Shown here: positions 37,352 to 45,357 of the stretch, piece by piece
How the letters are laid out: each line of letters starts with the position of its first letter
Position numbering within the stretch: position 1 is the first letter of the stretch
NCBI RefSeq assembly: GCF_000600335.2
Contig: NZ_KK088522.1
Location: forward strand, 49,740 to 113,739
Reading direction: 5' to 3'
Source: Rubellimicrobium mesophilum DSM 19309
GTDB lineage: Bacteria > Pseudomonadota > Alphaproteobacteria > Rhodobacterales > Rhodobacteraceae
DNA length: 64,000 bases
Program-made: the position numbers and the translations under genes
Notes under the pieces: model-generated
What the model saw: only the letters and a program-made list of their open reading frames with translations
Told to the model about the DNA's origin: nothing
Databases searched by the model: none

Positions 37352-37609
37352 TCAGCGGGGCTCCGGCAGGCTCGGTGTCACGGCCGAGTCCTCGGCCGCT
37401 GCCAGTGCGCGGCGCTCGAAGTCGGCCTCGGTCTCATCCTCACCCCGCTCCAGGCTGCTGCCGCCGACCAGCAGGGCGACCTCGACGCGGTTGCTGAGCC
37501 CGCCTGTGTCGTCAGGGGACATGGCAGACAGGAAGATCACGCGGGGGCCCTCCGGGGCCATGGCCCCCCGGGCGGTCTCCAGCTTGGCCAGACGTCGTTC
37601 CAGGGTCAT
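37352..37609 (-). CDS. Small paralogous protein 2
   Basis: 85 residues starting MTLERRLAKLETARGAMAPE, with SLERGEDETEADFERRALAA near the end. ATG overlaps the stop of the gene before it by four bases. Function unknown. Confidence 0.55.
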   Translation of the reverse strand: MTLERRLAKLETARGAMAPEGPRVIFLSAMSPDDTGGLSNRVEVALLVGGSSLERGEDETEADFERRALAAAEDSAVTPSLPEPR

Positions 37610-37821
37610 TGCTGGCCTCCTCGGGCCGCGACGGCCTCCACGCGGGCAAAGAAGTCCTCCGGGCTCTCGCCGGGACGGCGGGTGATGGTGATGCGCGGCG
37701 TGAGCGACGCAAGGCCATGCGGATCATCGGAGCAAGGCCCCCTGACACCTGTGCAGGGTGTGCCAGGTGCGTCGTTCTGGCGAGGCGGTCCCAGACGGTT
37801 CTGATGGTGTCTCCGGGTCAT
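37606..37821 (-). CDS. Small paralogous protein 3
   Basis: 71 residues. The C terminus ITITRRPGESPEDFFARVEA has the same motif as its neighbours. It is coupled on both sides by ATGA overlaps. Function unknown. Confidence 0.5.
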   Translation of the reverse strand: MTRRHHQNRLGPPRQNDAPGTPCTGVRGPCSDDPHGLASLTPRITITRRPGESPEDFFARVEAVAARGGQQ

Positions 37822-38241
37822 CGGGTATGTCCCTCCAGGGCGGCAAGGCGGCGCTCGAGGTCGGTGGTCTCGAGCGTGCGCCGGTATGTCTCCACCAGCG
37901 CCATGACGTGGGCTCCCTCGGCGGGGGTGAGCTCGCCCCCTGCGACAGCGGCGAGGATGGCGCCCGCCGCCTGAACGGCATCGGCCGCCGTGCTCATGGG
38001 CGGCAGCTCGAAGGTGAGCAGGGGGGTCCTTGCGGGTGGGTGCGATCCGCTCCAGGCAGAGCCGCAGCGCCATCGTGTCGCCCTCCAGCGCCCGGGCCAC
38101 CGCCCGGCGCGTCAGGGTCTCGGCCTCGCCCTCGAGAAGCGCCTGCACGGCCTGGGTGGCCTTGTGGCGGCTGCCGGGCGGCTTGCCGGGGTTGCCTGGT
38201 GCGAAGGTGCCGTCGGGCTTGCGTCCGGATACCTGGGTCAT
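37818..38241 (-). pseudogene. DUF5681-type protein (phage/element-associated), one frame break
   Basis: About 140 residues after correction. The N terminus (SGRKPDGTFAPGNPGKPPGS, ALLEGEAETLTRRAVARAL, MALRLCLERIAPTRKD) is the DUF5681 pattern, often found beside terminase-like or element genes and thought to bind DNA. The C terminus ends TTDLERRLAALEGHTR, echoing the neighbours. One extra base in the G run 38021-38026 breaks the frame. It is coupled to genes on both sides by ATGA. Confidence 0.65.
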
Positions 38242-38444
38242 GCCTGCTCTCCGTGCCGGTCCAGCCACACCGCCTCCAGTTCGGCTTGGTCCTGGTTAGA
38301 CAGTCGCGACAGGTCGGCACCGGTCTCTAGGAGGCGCACCAGGAGGCCCGTCGAGAGGCGCGACGCGTCCAAGTTGGATGCCTCCTTCGCGGGTGCGCCC
38401 TTCACGCCTTCCAGCCGTACCAGGCGTCGTTCAAGCTCCGTCAT
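38238..38444 (-). CDS. Small paralogous protein 4
   Basis: 68 residues starting MTELERRLVRLEGVKGAPAK after AAAGGAG. It is the first gene of the coupled chain and overlaps the DUF5681 gene by ATGA. The C terminus LSNQDQAELEAVWLDRHGEQ is helical. Function unknown. Confidence 0.5.
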   Translation of the reverse strand: MTELERRLVRLEGVKGAPAKEASNLDASRLSTGLLVRLLETGADLSRLSNQDQAELEAVWLDRHGEQA

Positions 38445-38847
38445 TCGGAGTCTCCTTTCATGCTGATCTCCACAGACAGCCCTGGCCCAGGGCATCGCGT
38501 TGGACCCTCGCGAGTGCTCTTGGCCATGCCTCGACCTGCGGCAGCGGCAACCCTGGACAGGTCGCCTCCTGGAGGGCGCTGGCCATTCGGAGCCATCCGG
38601 GGCGAAGTCGACGTAAGGATTGCGGGCGTCCGTATTCGATCCGCTGTTACGGGTCATGGCGCTCTCCGCAGAGCTGTGCTCGTCGTGGACCGAGCGGCTG
38701 CCGGGACGGGCGCGCCTTGGGTTTCCCCTGCTTGGCAGGGGCACACAGCAGGCGGGGGTAGATGGTATATTAAGGATGTCACTGGAATGGTGACGTGATG
38801 CGGGCCCGAACGGCCCCGAAGGTCACTGTTTTGGTGACGGCCTGTCT
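38445..38847. other. Gap before the small-gene operon
   Basis: No gene is supported. Its right part holds the first two TGGTGACG repeats. It may contain the promoter of the small-gene operon. Confidence 0.4.
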
Positions 38848-38905
38848 TCATTTTGGTGACGTGCTCCTCGACTTCGTCACCAATTCGATGACGGTCCCGT
38901 CACCA
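38788..38905. repeat. TGGTGACG repeats at the 3' end of the intact replication-like gene
   Basis: Three direct copies of TGGTGACG (38788, 38832, 38854) and two inverted CGTCACCA (38875, 38898). Two further GATGAC half-copies lie between. The last three full copies are inside the gene's 3' coding end. Confidence 0.55.
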
Positions 38906-39390
38906 TCTCGATGACAGGGTTTTGCGCGTGTGCGGCGCCCGGTCGGGTTGTTGGCCATGGCCTTGTGGACGGGGAAGTCGTGGCCGGACCGCCAGTCGCG
39001 GTAGAGCCTGCGCCCCCCGCGCTCCGAGGCGTGGGGCAGGCCCAACTCGGTCAACTCGTACGCGGGCGCCTTGGCCTCGCCCGAGAGGCCCAGGCGAGCG
39101 TGCTCGGTCACCACGAGGAAGCCCTTGGCTTGCAGGTCATGGAATGCGCGCGCCGCCGTGTTGATGCCGACCCCCATCTTGTCGGCCGCCTGCCGGACGC
39201 TGAGGCGGATCTGGCCGTTGTTGTTGGCCTGCGGTCCCCGCCATTCCAGGCGCAGCCACGGGTAGAGCGCCTGCGCCGAGGATGAGAGGGCCCGCCAAGC
39301 GGGCTCCTCCATGAGGCTCCGCGTCATGGGCGCGAAGTGCTCGCCCCGCTCGGTGCGGCCCGTGCGGTTGGCCTTGCCGCGCACCGTCAT
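38848..39390 (-). CDS. Winged-helix, replication-initiator-like protein
   Basis: 180 residues. The region FAPMTRSLMEEPAWRALS, then SAQALYPWLRLEWRGPQ, and NNNGQIRLSVRQAADKMGVG followed by NTAARAFHDLQAKGFL is a winged helix-turn-helix seen in proteins of alphaproteobacterial elements and plasmids. The basic C terminus (DGDGTVIELVTKSRSTSPK) is encoded by the TGGTGACG repeats. A replication or partition role is inferred, not shown. It overlaps the HNH gene by ATGA. Confidence 0.6.
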   Translation of the reverse strand: MTVRGKANRTGRTERGEHFAPMTRSLMEEPAWRALSSSAQALYPWLRLEWRGPQANNNGQIRLSVRQAADKMGVGINTAARAFHDLQAKGFLVVTEHARLGLSGEAKAPAYELTELGLPHASERGGRRLYRDWRSGHDFPVHKAMANNPTGRRTRAKPCHRDGDGTVIELVTKSRSTSPK

Positions 39391-39650
39391 GCCCCGCCTC
39401 TCCGGGCATGGAGCTGCTTGTGATGCCGGCGGCAGAGCCAGGTCACGTCCAGAGGGCGCGAATAGTCGTCGTGGTGCGCCTCTGCTTTGGCCTCCCCGCA
39501 CACCGAGCAAGGCTGCGGCTGGATGAGCCCGCGCCGGCGGCCGGACTCTAGTGCCTTGTGCGCCCAGACCTTGAGCGGGTTGCGCTCGCGCCAGGCGTCC
39601 TGCGCGGGGAACATCTTGGCTGCGCAGCGGGTGTCGGCGGTGTCGCTCAT
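39387..39650 (-). CDS. Small HNH-like zinc protein
   Basis: 87 residues with CSVCGEAKAEAHHDDYSRPL followed by DVTWLCRRHHKQLH, a Cys4/His layout typical of phage and element HNH nucleases or zinc-finger relatives. The N-terminal half is basic (RERNPLKVWAHKALESGRRR). Coupled by ATGA on both sides. Confidence 0.65.
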   Translation of the reverse strand: MSDTADTRCAAKMFPAQDAWRERNPLKVWAHKALESGRRRGLIQPQPCSVCGEAKAEAHHDDYSRPLDVTWLCRRHHKQLHARRGGA

Positions 39651-39841
39651 GCCAGCACCGCCCGGAGTTCGCCCAGCGCCTGCACGCTGTTTGACCTCTG
39701 GTCCCAGTAGAAGACCCTTGTCAGAGCAAGCCCGGCTGCGGCATTCTCCGGCGCGAGGATGTCTTGAGAGGCCATCCGGTTTCCTGCCCCGGTCGCGCGC
39801 TGGAACGCGCGGCCGGGGTTCGTGCTTTCAGCGCTCCTCAT
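39647..39841 (-). CDS. Small unknown protein in the regulator operon
   Basis: 64 residues starting MRSAESTNPGRAFQRATGAG. The end LGELRAVLA overlaps the HNH start by ATGA. It lies 11 bp after the AlpA-type gene. Not recognised. Confidence 0.45.
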   Translation of the reverse strand: MRSAESTNPGRAFQRATGAGNRMASQDILAPENAAAGLALTRVFYWDQRSNSVQALGELRAVLA

Positions 39842-39852
39842 GCTCGGCCACC

Positions 39853-40029
39853 TCACGCCGTCACCTGGGCCCGGGCGGCCTCCCACGCCTCGACATCAGC
39901 GAGACGCCAGCGCGTGCAGCCCGGCGAGAGGGAGACGGGCTTCGGGAAGTCGGCGGCGCGAGCCCACCGCCATATAGTCGGGCGAGTGACAGCAAAGCGC
40001 TGCGCCACCTGCTTGTCGGAAAGATACAT
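39853..40029 (-). CDS. AlpA-type excisionase/regulator
   Basis: 58 residues: MYLSDKQVAQRFAVTRPTIW, RWARAADFPKPVSLSPGCTR, WRLADVEAWEAARAQ. This is the MerR-like winged helix of the AlpA/excisionase family that controls integrase expression and excision of P4-type elements. It lies about 750 bp beyond the integrase gene in the same orientation. Confidence 0.85.
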   Translation of the reverse strand: MYLSDKQVAQRFAVTRPTIWRWARAADFPKPVSLSPGCTRWRLADVEAWEAARAQVTA

Positions 40030-40124
40030 GGGGCATCCTTATGCTTGTGGATGCTTCGACATGTATCCAGCGCGGCGCAGTGGGTCGTGTTGAACAAATG
40101 ACGGGGGTTTGTGGACAGCCAGTG

Positions 40125-40778
40125 TCAGCGCGGAAGATGTATCTCTAATACCTTGTCACGGCTGTAGGTCTGCAATCCCGAGCGGAAGAGAAAGTCTCCC
40201 AGACGTCTTAGGTCGGCATAATTGGGCGCGTAAAACAGAGACTTCATATCGGCATAAGTCGTGCGCCGGCCTGCACTTGTGAAGGCATCGGCTATCGCTT
40301 CGAAGACGCACCAGGGAGCATCACCGCCGTTGGCCTGCTCGTCATTGCGACCAAGCGGGATGTCGACATCCTCTGCTTCGGCTAGGAAGCGCGCCAAAGA
40401 ATATTGCTGCACTTTCAGCAAGGTTTCTCGTCCCGAAGGACGGCCCTTGCGTTTAGGTCGAGCACGCTCACCGGTCAGGACTTCGGCTGTGAAGCGCTGG
40501 AGCGCGGGATTAAGCGGCAGATCGGCAGCAATTAACATCCCAGAAACATAGCCAGCTCCATCATAGGCGGCAGGGTTGCTTTCTGCTAAGGCCACCAGCT
40601 CGGCGCTGGCCTCCTCGCCAAGCATGTAAACATGCCGCCGATCATCAAGGTGCACGACGTCGACGCCCAAAGCAAAAAGAACTGGCCAGCCCGGAGCCAT
40701 CCTCTTCTTAGAGGCGTAAAGGACAAAGCCACGGGCGGTCTTCTCCAGAGTCTCTTCTATTTCGGCGCGCTCGATCAA
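40125..40778 (-). CDS. Hypothetical protein coupled to the integrase
   Basis: 217 residues from TTG 40778, which overlaps the integrase stop (TTGA). Phrases: EETLEKTARGFVLYASKKRM, VDVVHLDDRRHVYMLGEEAS, YADMKSLFYAPNYADLRRLG. The start is uncertain because no ATG is suitable. No family is recognised. Its coupling suggests it belongs to the element backbone. Confidence 0.55.
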   Translation of the reverse strand: MIERAEIEETLEKTARGFVLYASKKRMAPGWPVLFALGVDVVHLDDRRHVYMLGEEASAELVALAESNPAAYDGAGYVSGMLIAADLPLNPALQRFTAEVLTGERARPKRKGRPSGRETLLKVQQYSLARFLAEAEDVDIPLGRNDEQANGGDAPWCVFEAIADAFTSAGRRTTYADMKSLFYAPNYADLRRLGDFLFRSGLQTYSRDKVLEIHLPR

Positions 40779-42073
40779 CCACGTGCCTCGCTCAACGCCA
40801 CAACCTTCTGCCCCGCCTCGCCCCGCAGGAACCGCCCCCACGCCGCCATCATGGCTCGGCGCCGCTCGACCATGTCGCCGCGCCGGTAGGCCCGCTCGAC
40901 CTCGCTGCCGACGCGGTGGGCCAGCGCAATCTCGGCCATGTCGCGCGGATACTCTGTGTGCTCGGCCGTCCAGTCGCGGAAGGTGGAGCGCAACCCATGC
41001 GGTACCGCCGGGCGGCCGGACCTCGGGTCTAGCCATCCAGGACGGCCAGCCTCGACCTCGGCCGCGTGCATCCGGCGCATGACAGCCGACAGCGCCATGT
41101 CCGAGAACGGCCCGCCACGCGGGGCGGGGAACACGTGCGCGTCGCCTTCCAGTCTGGGCAGGGCGGACAGCAACGCCACCGCTTCGGGCGTCAGCGGCAC
41201 GCGGTGCTCGCGCTTAGCCTTCATGCGCACCGCCGGGATGGTCCAGAGCTTCACCTCCAGATCAATCTCGGTCCAGGTTGCCCCGCGCACCTCGCCCGAG
41301 CGCGCCGCCGTCAGCGTGGCAAACTCCAGGGCACGGGCGGCCAGACCCGGGCGCTTCTGCAAGTCCGCGAACCAGGCCGCAGCATCCTTGAGCGCGACGG
41401 CGGGGTGGTTGTCGGCCTTGGCCACCCGGTCAGGCTTGGGCAGGAGCGCGTCGAGGTTGCCGCGCCAGCGCGCCGGGTTGTCCCCCGTCCGGTGCCCCGC
41501 CACCGTGGCCCAGGTCAGCACCGCCTCGACGCGCCCGCGCACCCGGGTCGCCGTCTCCGTCTTGTCGTGCCAGAGCGGCTGGAGCACACGCAGGACGTCC
41601 TGCACGGTGATGTCGGAGACCAGCATGCTGCCCAGCTCGGGCCGTGCGTAGGTGTCGAGCGTGCTGCGCCACTGCGCCTGATGCTTGGGGTTGCGGAACT
41701 CGGTGAGCTTCGCGACGAGGAAGCGGTCGCTCGCCAGTCCAAAGGTCAGACCCCGGCGCTGGGCGGCTGCCAAGGAGGCGCGCGCGGCCTTGCGTTCTTC
41801 CACCGGGTCGATGCCGCGCCGGATGGCGGCCTTAGCCTCACGCGCTCGCTCTCGGGCCTGAGCAAGCGGCACGTCCGGAAAGCCGCCAAGGCCGATTTCC
41901 CGCCGCTTTTCACCCACGGTGGTCCGCAGAAGCCACGTCCGCCCGCCCGTGGGCGTGACCTGCAGCAGCAGCCCCGAGACGCCGCCCACCGCGAAGGTGA
42001 CATTGCCGCCCCGGCCGGGGTGCGTCAGCCGCTTGACCTCAAGCGGTGTCAGTTCGCGTGCTTGCCTGGGCAT
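40775..42073 (-). CDS. Tyrosine recombinase, P4-type integrase
   Basis: 432 residues. The N-terminal DUF4102 domain (TFAVGGVSGLLLQVTPTGGR, IGLGGFPDVPLAQARERARE) is followed by the SAM-like and catalytic domains. Catalytic residues: Arg in LTAARSGEVRGATW, His-x-x-Arg in PHGLRSTFRDW, His in EIALAHRVGSEVERAY and Tyr in AYRRGD. Such integrases use tRNA 3' ends. The start lies 150 bp from the tRNA-Ser-like repeat at 42223, which supports that as its right attachment site. Confidence 0.95.
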   Translation of the reverse strand: MPRQARELTPLEVKRLTHPGRGGNVTFAVGGVSGLLLQVTPTGGRTWLLRTTVGEKRREIGLGGFPDVPLAQARERAREAKAAIRRGIDPVEERKAARASLAAAQRRGLTFGLASDRFLVAKLTEFRNPKHQAQWRSTLDTYARPELGSMLVSDITVQDVLRVLQPLWHDKTETATRVRGRVEAVLTWATVAGHRTGDNPARWRGNLDALLPKPDRVAKADNHPAVALKDAAAWFADLQKRPGLAARALEFATLTAARSGEVRGATWTEIDLEVKLWTIPAVRMKAKREHRVPLTPEAVALLSALPRLEGDAHVFPAPRGGPFSDMALSAVMRRMHAAEVEAGRPGWLDPRSGRPAVPHGLRSTFRDWTAEHTEYPRDMAEIALAHRVGSEVERAYRRGDMVERRRAMMAAWGRFLRGEAGQKVVALSEARG

Positions 42074-42222
42074 CCTCTCAAGACCCGCCTAGCTACCCGC
42101 CTAAGAGCATGGCATTGCATGCGACAGGTTGCAACGGGTCCGGACGGGTGGAACGCGCAAAGTCCTTAAGGTTATGGGACCTGAGCGACTTTATGCGACG
42201 GACTGATACGCAATATTGGCGG

Positions 42223-42237
42223 CCTCCCGCTCCGCCA
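42223..42237 (+). repeat. Putative attachment site attR
   Basis: CCTCCCGCTCCGCCA, identical and in direct orientation to 21905-21919 in the tRNA-Ser gene. Confidence 0.6.
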
Positions 42238-42306
42238 CCCAGACCTAAGTACCTGACACTGCTCAGGAATAACTCCGATTTCCTGCGTCATTCCGGGGCT
42301 TAGCGG

Positions 42307-42582
42307 GTCCCTGTTCGCGCTGAGACGCACCCTCGCATTCCGTTTCGCCCCATCTCTTCCCGGCGTCTCAGTCGTCGTTGGGACGCGGTGCGGTTTGGGG
42401 CATCTTCCCTGCCAACAGGGAATGAGCAGCGACTTTTCAGGATGTTTGACGATCCATGCCGATCCGGACAACGAGAAGCTGTAGCCCCTCAGCGACTTAG
42501 CCCGGTATTCCCTAAGCAGGTGCCCAGGGAACGTTTGCACCCGAACAGGGAAGTACCAACGGCCGAGTAGGGACATGGACGG
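42307..42582. repeat. ACAGGGAA/TTCCCTGT motif cluster
   Basis: Short copies in both directions: TCCCTGTTC near 42307, TTCCCTGCCAACAGGGAA near 42406, TTCCCTAAG near 42508, CCCAGGGAACG near 42520, GAACAGGGAAG near 42543 and TCCCTGTC near 42576. They may be recombinase or regulator sites. Confidence 0.45.
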
Positions 42583-42647
42583 TCCCTGTCGAACGGATCG
42601 AGAGCATAGATGAGGCCGGCCTGCTCCGGTCTGGGTCGCTTGCCGTC

Positions 42648-44474
42648 TCAGCTCGCGAAGCCGAACACCCGTTCCTGCTCGCTCCAGTCGAGAGGCAGGG
42701 GCGTGCGGATGATCCGCTCGAGCGTGAGGTCGACGGGCTGGCGTCCGTCTAGGATCGCTTCCTGGATACGCGGCGAGAGGAAGGCGAGCTCCGCACGCGA
42801 GCGGATGAAGGACTCAGAACGGCTCTCTCGGCGCGCGATGGCGATGACCGGCTCGCCTTTGCGGATCGCGAAAGCCCAGGCATGAGCCTTGGCGAGGGTC
42901 CGCAGAAGCGTTCGGTCTGGAGCGGGCGCACGCTCCCCGGCCACGATCTTCAGCTCCACCCCGCGTCGGCGCATCTCGATCGGTGCCTCACATGCCAGGA
43001 CCGCTGGGCTGAGCGCCTCAGGCGAGGTGGCCAGCGCGTCCGCGAGCGCCTGGCTGTCGAGGCAGAGGGCCAGCCTCCCGGGTCCGATCTCGCCTGAGGC
43101 TACGAGCCGTCGCAGCAGGTCATCTCGTCGGGATGGCTCACGCAGGCCTGCGGCGAGCTCCGCGGCTGCCATGCGGAGCGCCACCGCCCCTTGCGCGTCG
43201 GGCTCGGCCAGCAGGGCGTGCCCTTCAGCCGCCCGCGCCAGGTGCTCGGCCAGCATGGCGGCGACAGCCTCTTCCAGTGTGGGGGCGGGCAGGCGCCAGC
43301 CGCTAGGGTCAGCGGGCCCGGTGATGAGCCGATGCGAGGCATAGTACCGGATACGCCGGCCAGCCTTCACGCTGTGGGTGGGCGTGAGCCGGTCGCCGGT
43401 GTCGTCCCGAAGCTTGCCTGTGAGTGGAGAGGGGAGGGCGGTGGACGACGGGGTTGCCGTCTGGGAGGTTCGCCAGGACCCATCGGCGGCACGGTCCGCG
43501 CATTCATCAGACCTGCGAGCCTCTCGTCCGGCACCCGCTCTGTTGCCTTGCTCTGCAGCGACGACCTCCGCTGCAAGCCGTCCCCGCCGTCCTCTCGGCC
43601 GCGCGCTTGCTTCCTGCATGCGGGCCTGCACCTTGTCCCAGAGGTCCTGCTCCACGATGGCCGGGTGCAGCCCCGGGTAGGCCTCGTCCTTGTGCTTCGT
43701 GAGCCCCCGGTAGGTGATGTTGGTGAGCAGGTGGTGGATCTGCCCCCGGGTGAGTTGGAGGCCACCGGCCTTCTGCCCCGTCCGAGTGACCCGCGGCTTC
43801 GAGGTGATCCCTCGTGCGGCGGCCGCGCGCTCCACCTGGCCCAGGCAGCCCAGCTCGTCGTAGAGGCGGAAGAGCCTGCGCACCTGCTCGGCCTCGGGCT
43901 CGTTCACCACCAGCTGCTGCAGCTGTGGGTCGGGATGGCGGTCGTAGCCCAGGGGCAGCATGCCTCCCATCCACATGCCCTTCCGCTTGGAGGCCGCCAC
44001 TTTGTCGCGGATGCGCTCGGCCGTGACCTCCCGCTCGAACTGCGCGAAGCTGAGGAGCACGTTCAGCGTGAGCCGTCCCATGGAGGAGGAGGTGTTGAAG
44101 GCCTGGGTGACGGACACGAACGAGCAGCCGGCCGTCTCCAGCCGCTCCACCAGCTTGGCGAAGTCGGCGAGCGAGCGCGTGAGCCGGTCGATCTTGTAGA
44201 CCACCACCATCTGCACGCGACCCGCGTCGATGTCGGCCAGGAGGCGCTGCAGGGCCGGGCGCTCCAGCGTGCCCCCGGAGAGACCGCCGTCGTCGTAGTG
44301 CTCGGGGGCGAGCTTCCAACCCTCGTGCTTCTGGCTGGCCACATAAGCCGCGCAGGCCTCCCTCTGGGCGTCGAGGCTGTTGAACTCCTGCCCGAGCCCC
44401 TCCTCGGAGCTCTTGCGGGTGTAGATGGCGCAGCGGACCTGCGGGCGGGAGCCGCCGGATGCACGGGCGCTCAT
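42648..44474 (-). CDS. Large serine recombinase
   Basis: 608 residues. The resolvase domain has RCAIYTRKSSEEGLGQEFNS with the catalytic serine, YKIDRLTRSLADFAKLVE and SFAQFEREVTAERIRDKV. A recombinase domain follows from about 175 (LTRGQIHHLLTNITYRGLTK). The C-terminal part is basic and long. It is the first member of a known three-gene cassette with DUF2924 and DUF3489 in alphaproteobacterial elements. It overlaps the DUF2924 gene by ATGA. It likely moves or inverts DNA, target not known. Confidence 0.92.
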   Translation of the reverse strand: MSARASGGSRPQVRCAIYTRKSSEEGLGQEFNSLDAQREACAAYVASQKHEGWKLAPEHYDDGGLSGGTLERPALQRLLADIDAGRVQMVVVYKIDRLTRSLADFAKLVERLETAGCSFVSVTQAFNTSSSMGRLTLNVLLSFAQFEREVTAERIRDKVAASKRKGMWMGGMLPLGYDRHPDPQLQQLVVNEPEAEQVRRLFRLYDELGCLGQVERAAAARGITSKPRVTRTGQKAGGLQLTRGQIHHLLTNITYRGLTKHKDEAYPGLHPAIVEQDLWDKVQARMQEASARPRGRRGRLAAEVVAAEQGNRAGAGREARRSDECADRAADGSWRTSQTATPSSTALPSPLTGKLRDDTGDRLTPTHSVKAGRRIRYYASHRLITGPADPSGWRLPAPTLEEAVAAMLAEHLARAAEGHALLAEPDAQGAVALRMAAAELAAGLREPSRRDDLLRRLVASGEIGPGRLALCLDSQALADALATSPEALSPAVLACEAPIEMRRRGVELKIVAGERAPAPDRTLLRTLAKAHAWAFAIRKGEPVIAIARRESRSESFIRSRAELAFLSPRIQEAILDGRQPVDLTLERIIRTPLPLDWSEQERVFGFAS

Positions 44475-45082
44475 GCCAGCCTCCCCGCCGCCTGAGCCAT
44501 GGCCCTGGGCGGCGCGCTGGCGGCCTTGGCTCTGCGCCCGTCGGGAGACTTCGCGTCCCGATCACTCGCCTTCTTTGCGCCTGCCGTTCCTGCGCCGTCC
44601 TGCAGCCCGAAGAAGCGTGGCCCTGACCAGTGCGCGCCGGTGATGGCCTGCGCGATGGCCGAGAGGGAGCGGTGGCGCTGGCCGCGCCAGATGAAGCCGC
44701 CCTCCACCACGTCCACCACATGCGTGATCCCGTTCCACTCGCGCAGGAGCCGGCCTCCTGCCTTGAGCTTAGGTGCGACAGCCTTCTCTGTGCCACGGGT
44801 CTGGGCCGCCGTGAGGCTATCGAGCCTCTTGGTGACGGAGGCAGGAAGCCCACCCTGCGCGCGGGCCTGCAGTTCCCACGCAAGCACCCGCCGCAGGAAG
44901 GGCTGAGACAGCCGGGCCGGCGGCTCTCCCCCGAGAGCAGCGGCCCAGAGCGCCACGAGGGCGTGGCGATCCATGTGCTCCAGGTCTGCGACCCTGAACT
45001 TGGCCCCACCCGCCGGACCGAGACGTCTCGCGTGTGGATGCTCGGCGACCTCGGCCCCTTGCCGGACGGCCGCCCGGCTCAC
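44471..45082 (-). CDS. DUF2924 protein
   Basis: 203 residues. The hallmark segments are MDRHALVALWAAALGGEPPA, LREWNGITHVVDVVEGGFIW and RSLSAIAQAITGAHWSGPRF. The protein is often encoded just before a serine recombinase and is thought to assist it. The basic Ala/Lys-rich C terminus could bind DNA. Overlaps both neighbours by four bases. Confidence 0.9.
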   Translation of the reverse strand: MSRAAVRQGAEVAEHPHARRLGPAGGAKFRVADLEHMDRHALVALWAAALGGEPPARLSQPFLRRVLAWELQARAQGGLPASVTKRLDSLTAAQTRGTEKAVAPKLKAGGRLLREWNGITHVVDVVEGGFIWRGQRHRSLSAIAQAITGAHWSGPRFFGLQDGAGTAGAKKASDRDAKSPDGRRAKAASAPPRAMAQAAGRLA

Positions 45083-45357
45083 TGGCCCGCCTCCGTTTTG
45101 GCGACCAGTCGGTACAGCGTGGTGCCGTCCTCGCCCTTGCTCTTCTCGATGACCTTACCTCCTTTGCGCAGCCCGGTCAGCGCGGCTCGGACGGAGTGGC
45201 TCTGCCAGCCGGTGGCGTCGCAGAGCGTGGCGAGGCTGGCCCCAGAGGGAGAGGCGAGCAGGGCATGGATCTGACCAAGCTTAGTCACCTTGGGCTGGGT
45301 GGCCTTGGCCGCTTTGCCCGTGTTGTCCGGCGGCGGTGTCAGAGGAACCTGAGACAC
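45079..45357 (-). CDS. DUF3489 protein, 5' end replaced by an IS
   Basis: 92 residues with the DUF3489 winged-helix pattern LATLCDATGWQSHSVRAALT and GLRKGGKVIEKSKGEDG. The only upstream start is GTG 45357, and codons 1-8 come from the IS6-family end that begins at 45335. The original N terminus has therefore been lost or displaced. No ribosome site precedes this GTG, so expression of the three-gene operon may be altered. Confidence 0.75.
   Translation of the reverse strand: MSQVPLTPPPDNTGKAAKATQPKVTKLGQIHALLASPSGASLATLCDATGWQSHSVRAALTGLRKGGKVIEKSKGEDGTTLYRLVAKTEAGQ

Larger units (their letters stand above)
21905..42237. mobile_element. Probable integrative element in the tRNA-Ser gene
   Basis: The last 15 bases of the tRNA gene (CCTCCCGCTCCGCCA) recur in direct orientation at 42223-42237, about 150 bp from the start of a tyrosine integrase gene. 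The DNA between carries accessory genes, an AlpA-type regulator, an HNH protein, replication-like genes and an IS. The 20.3-kb span is inferred from the repeat pair. Nested or successive insertions are possible. Confidence 0.6.
42074..42647. other. Non-coding region with attachment site and ACAGGGAA motifs
   Basis: No gene. It holds the putative right att site and then a set of short ACAGGGAA-type motifs up to the end of the serine recombinase gene. Confidence 0.5.

Noticed and set aside
43191..44495. A 434-codon plus-strand frame.
   Set aside because: It is the antisense of the serine recombinase gene and has no motif.
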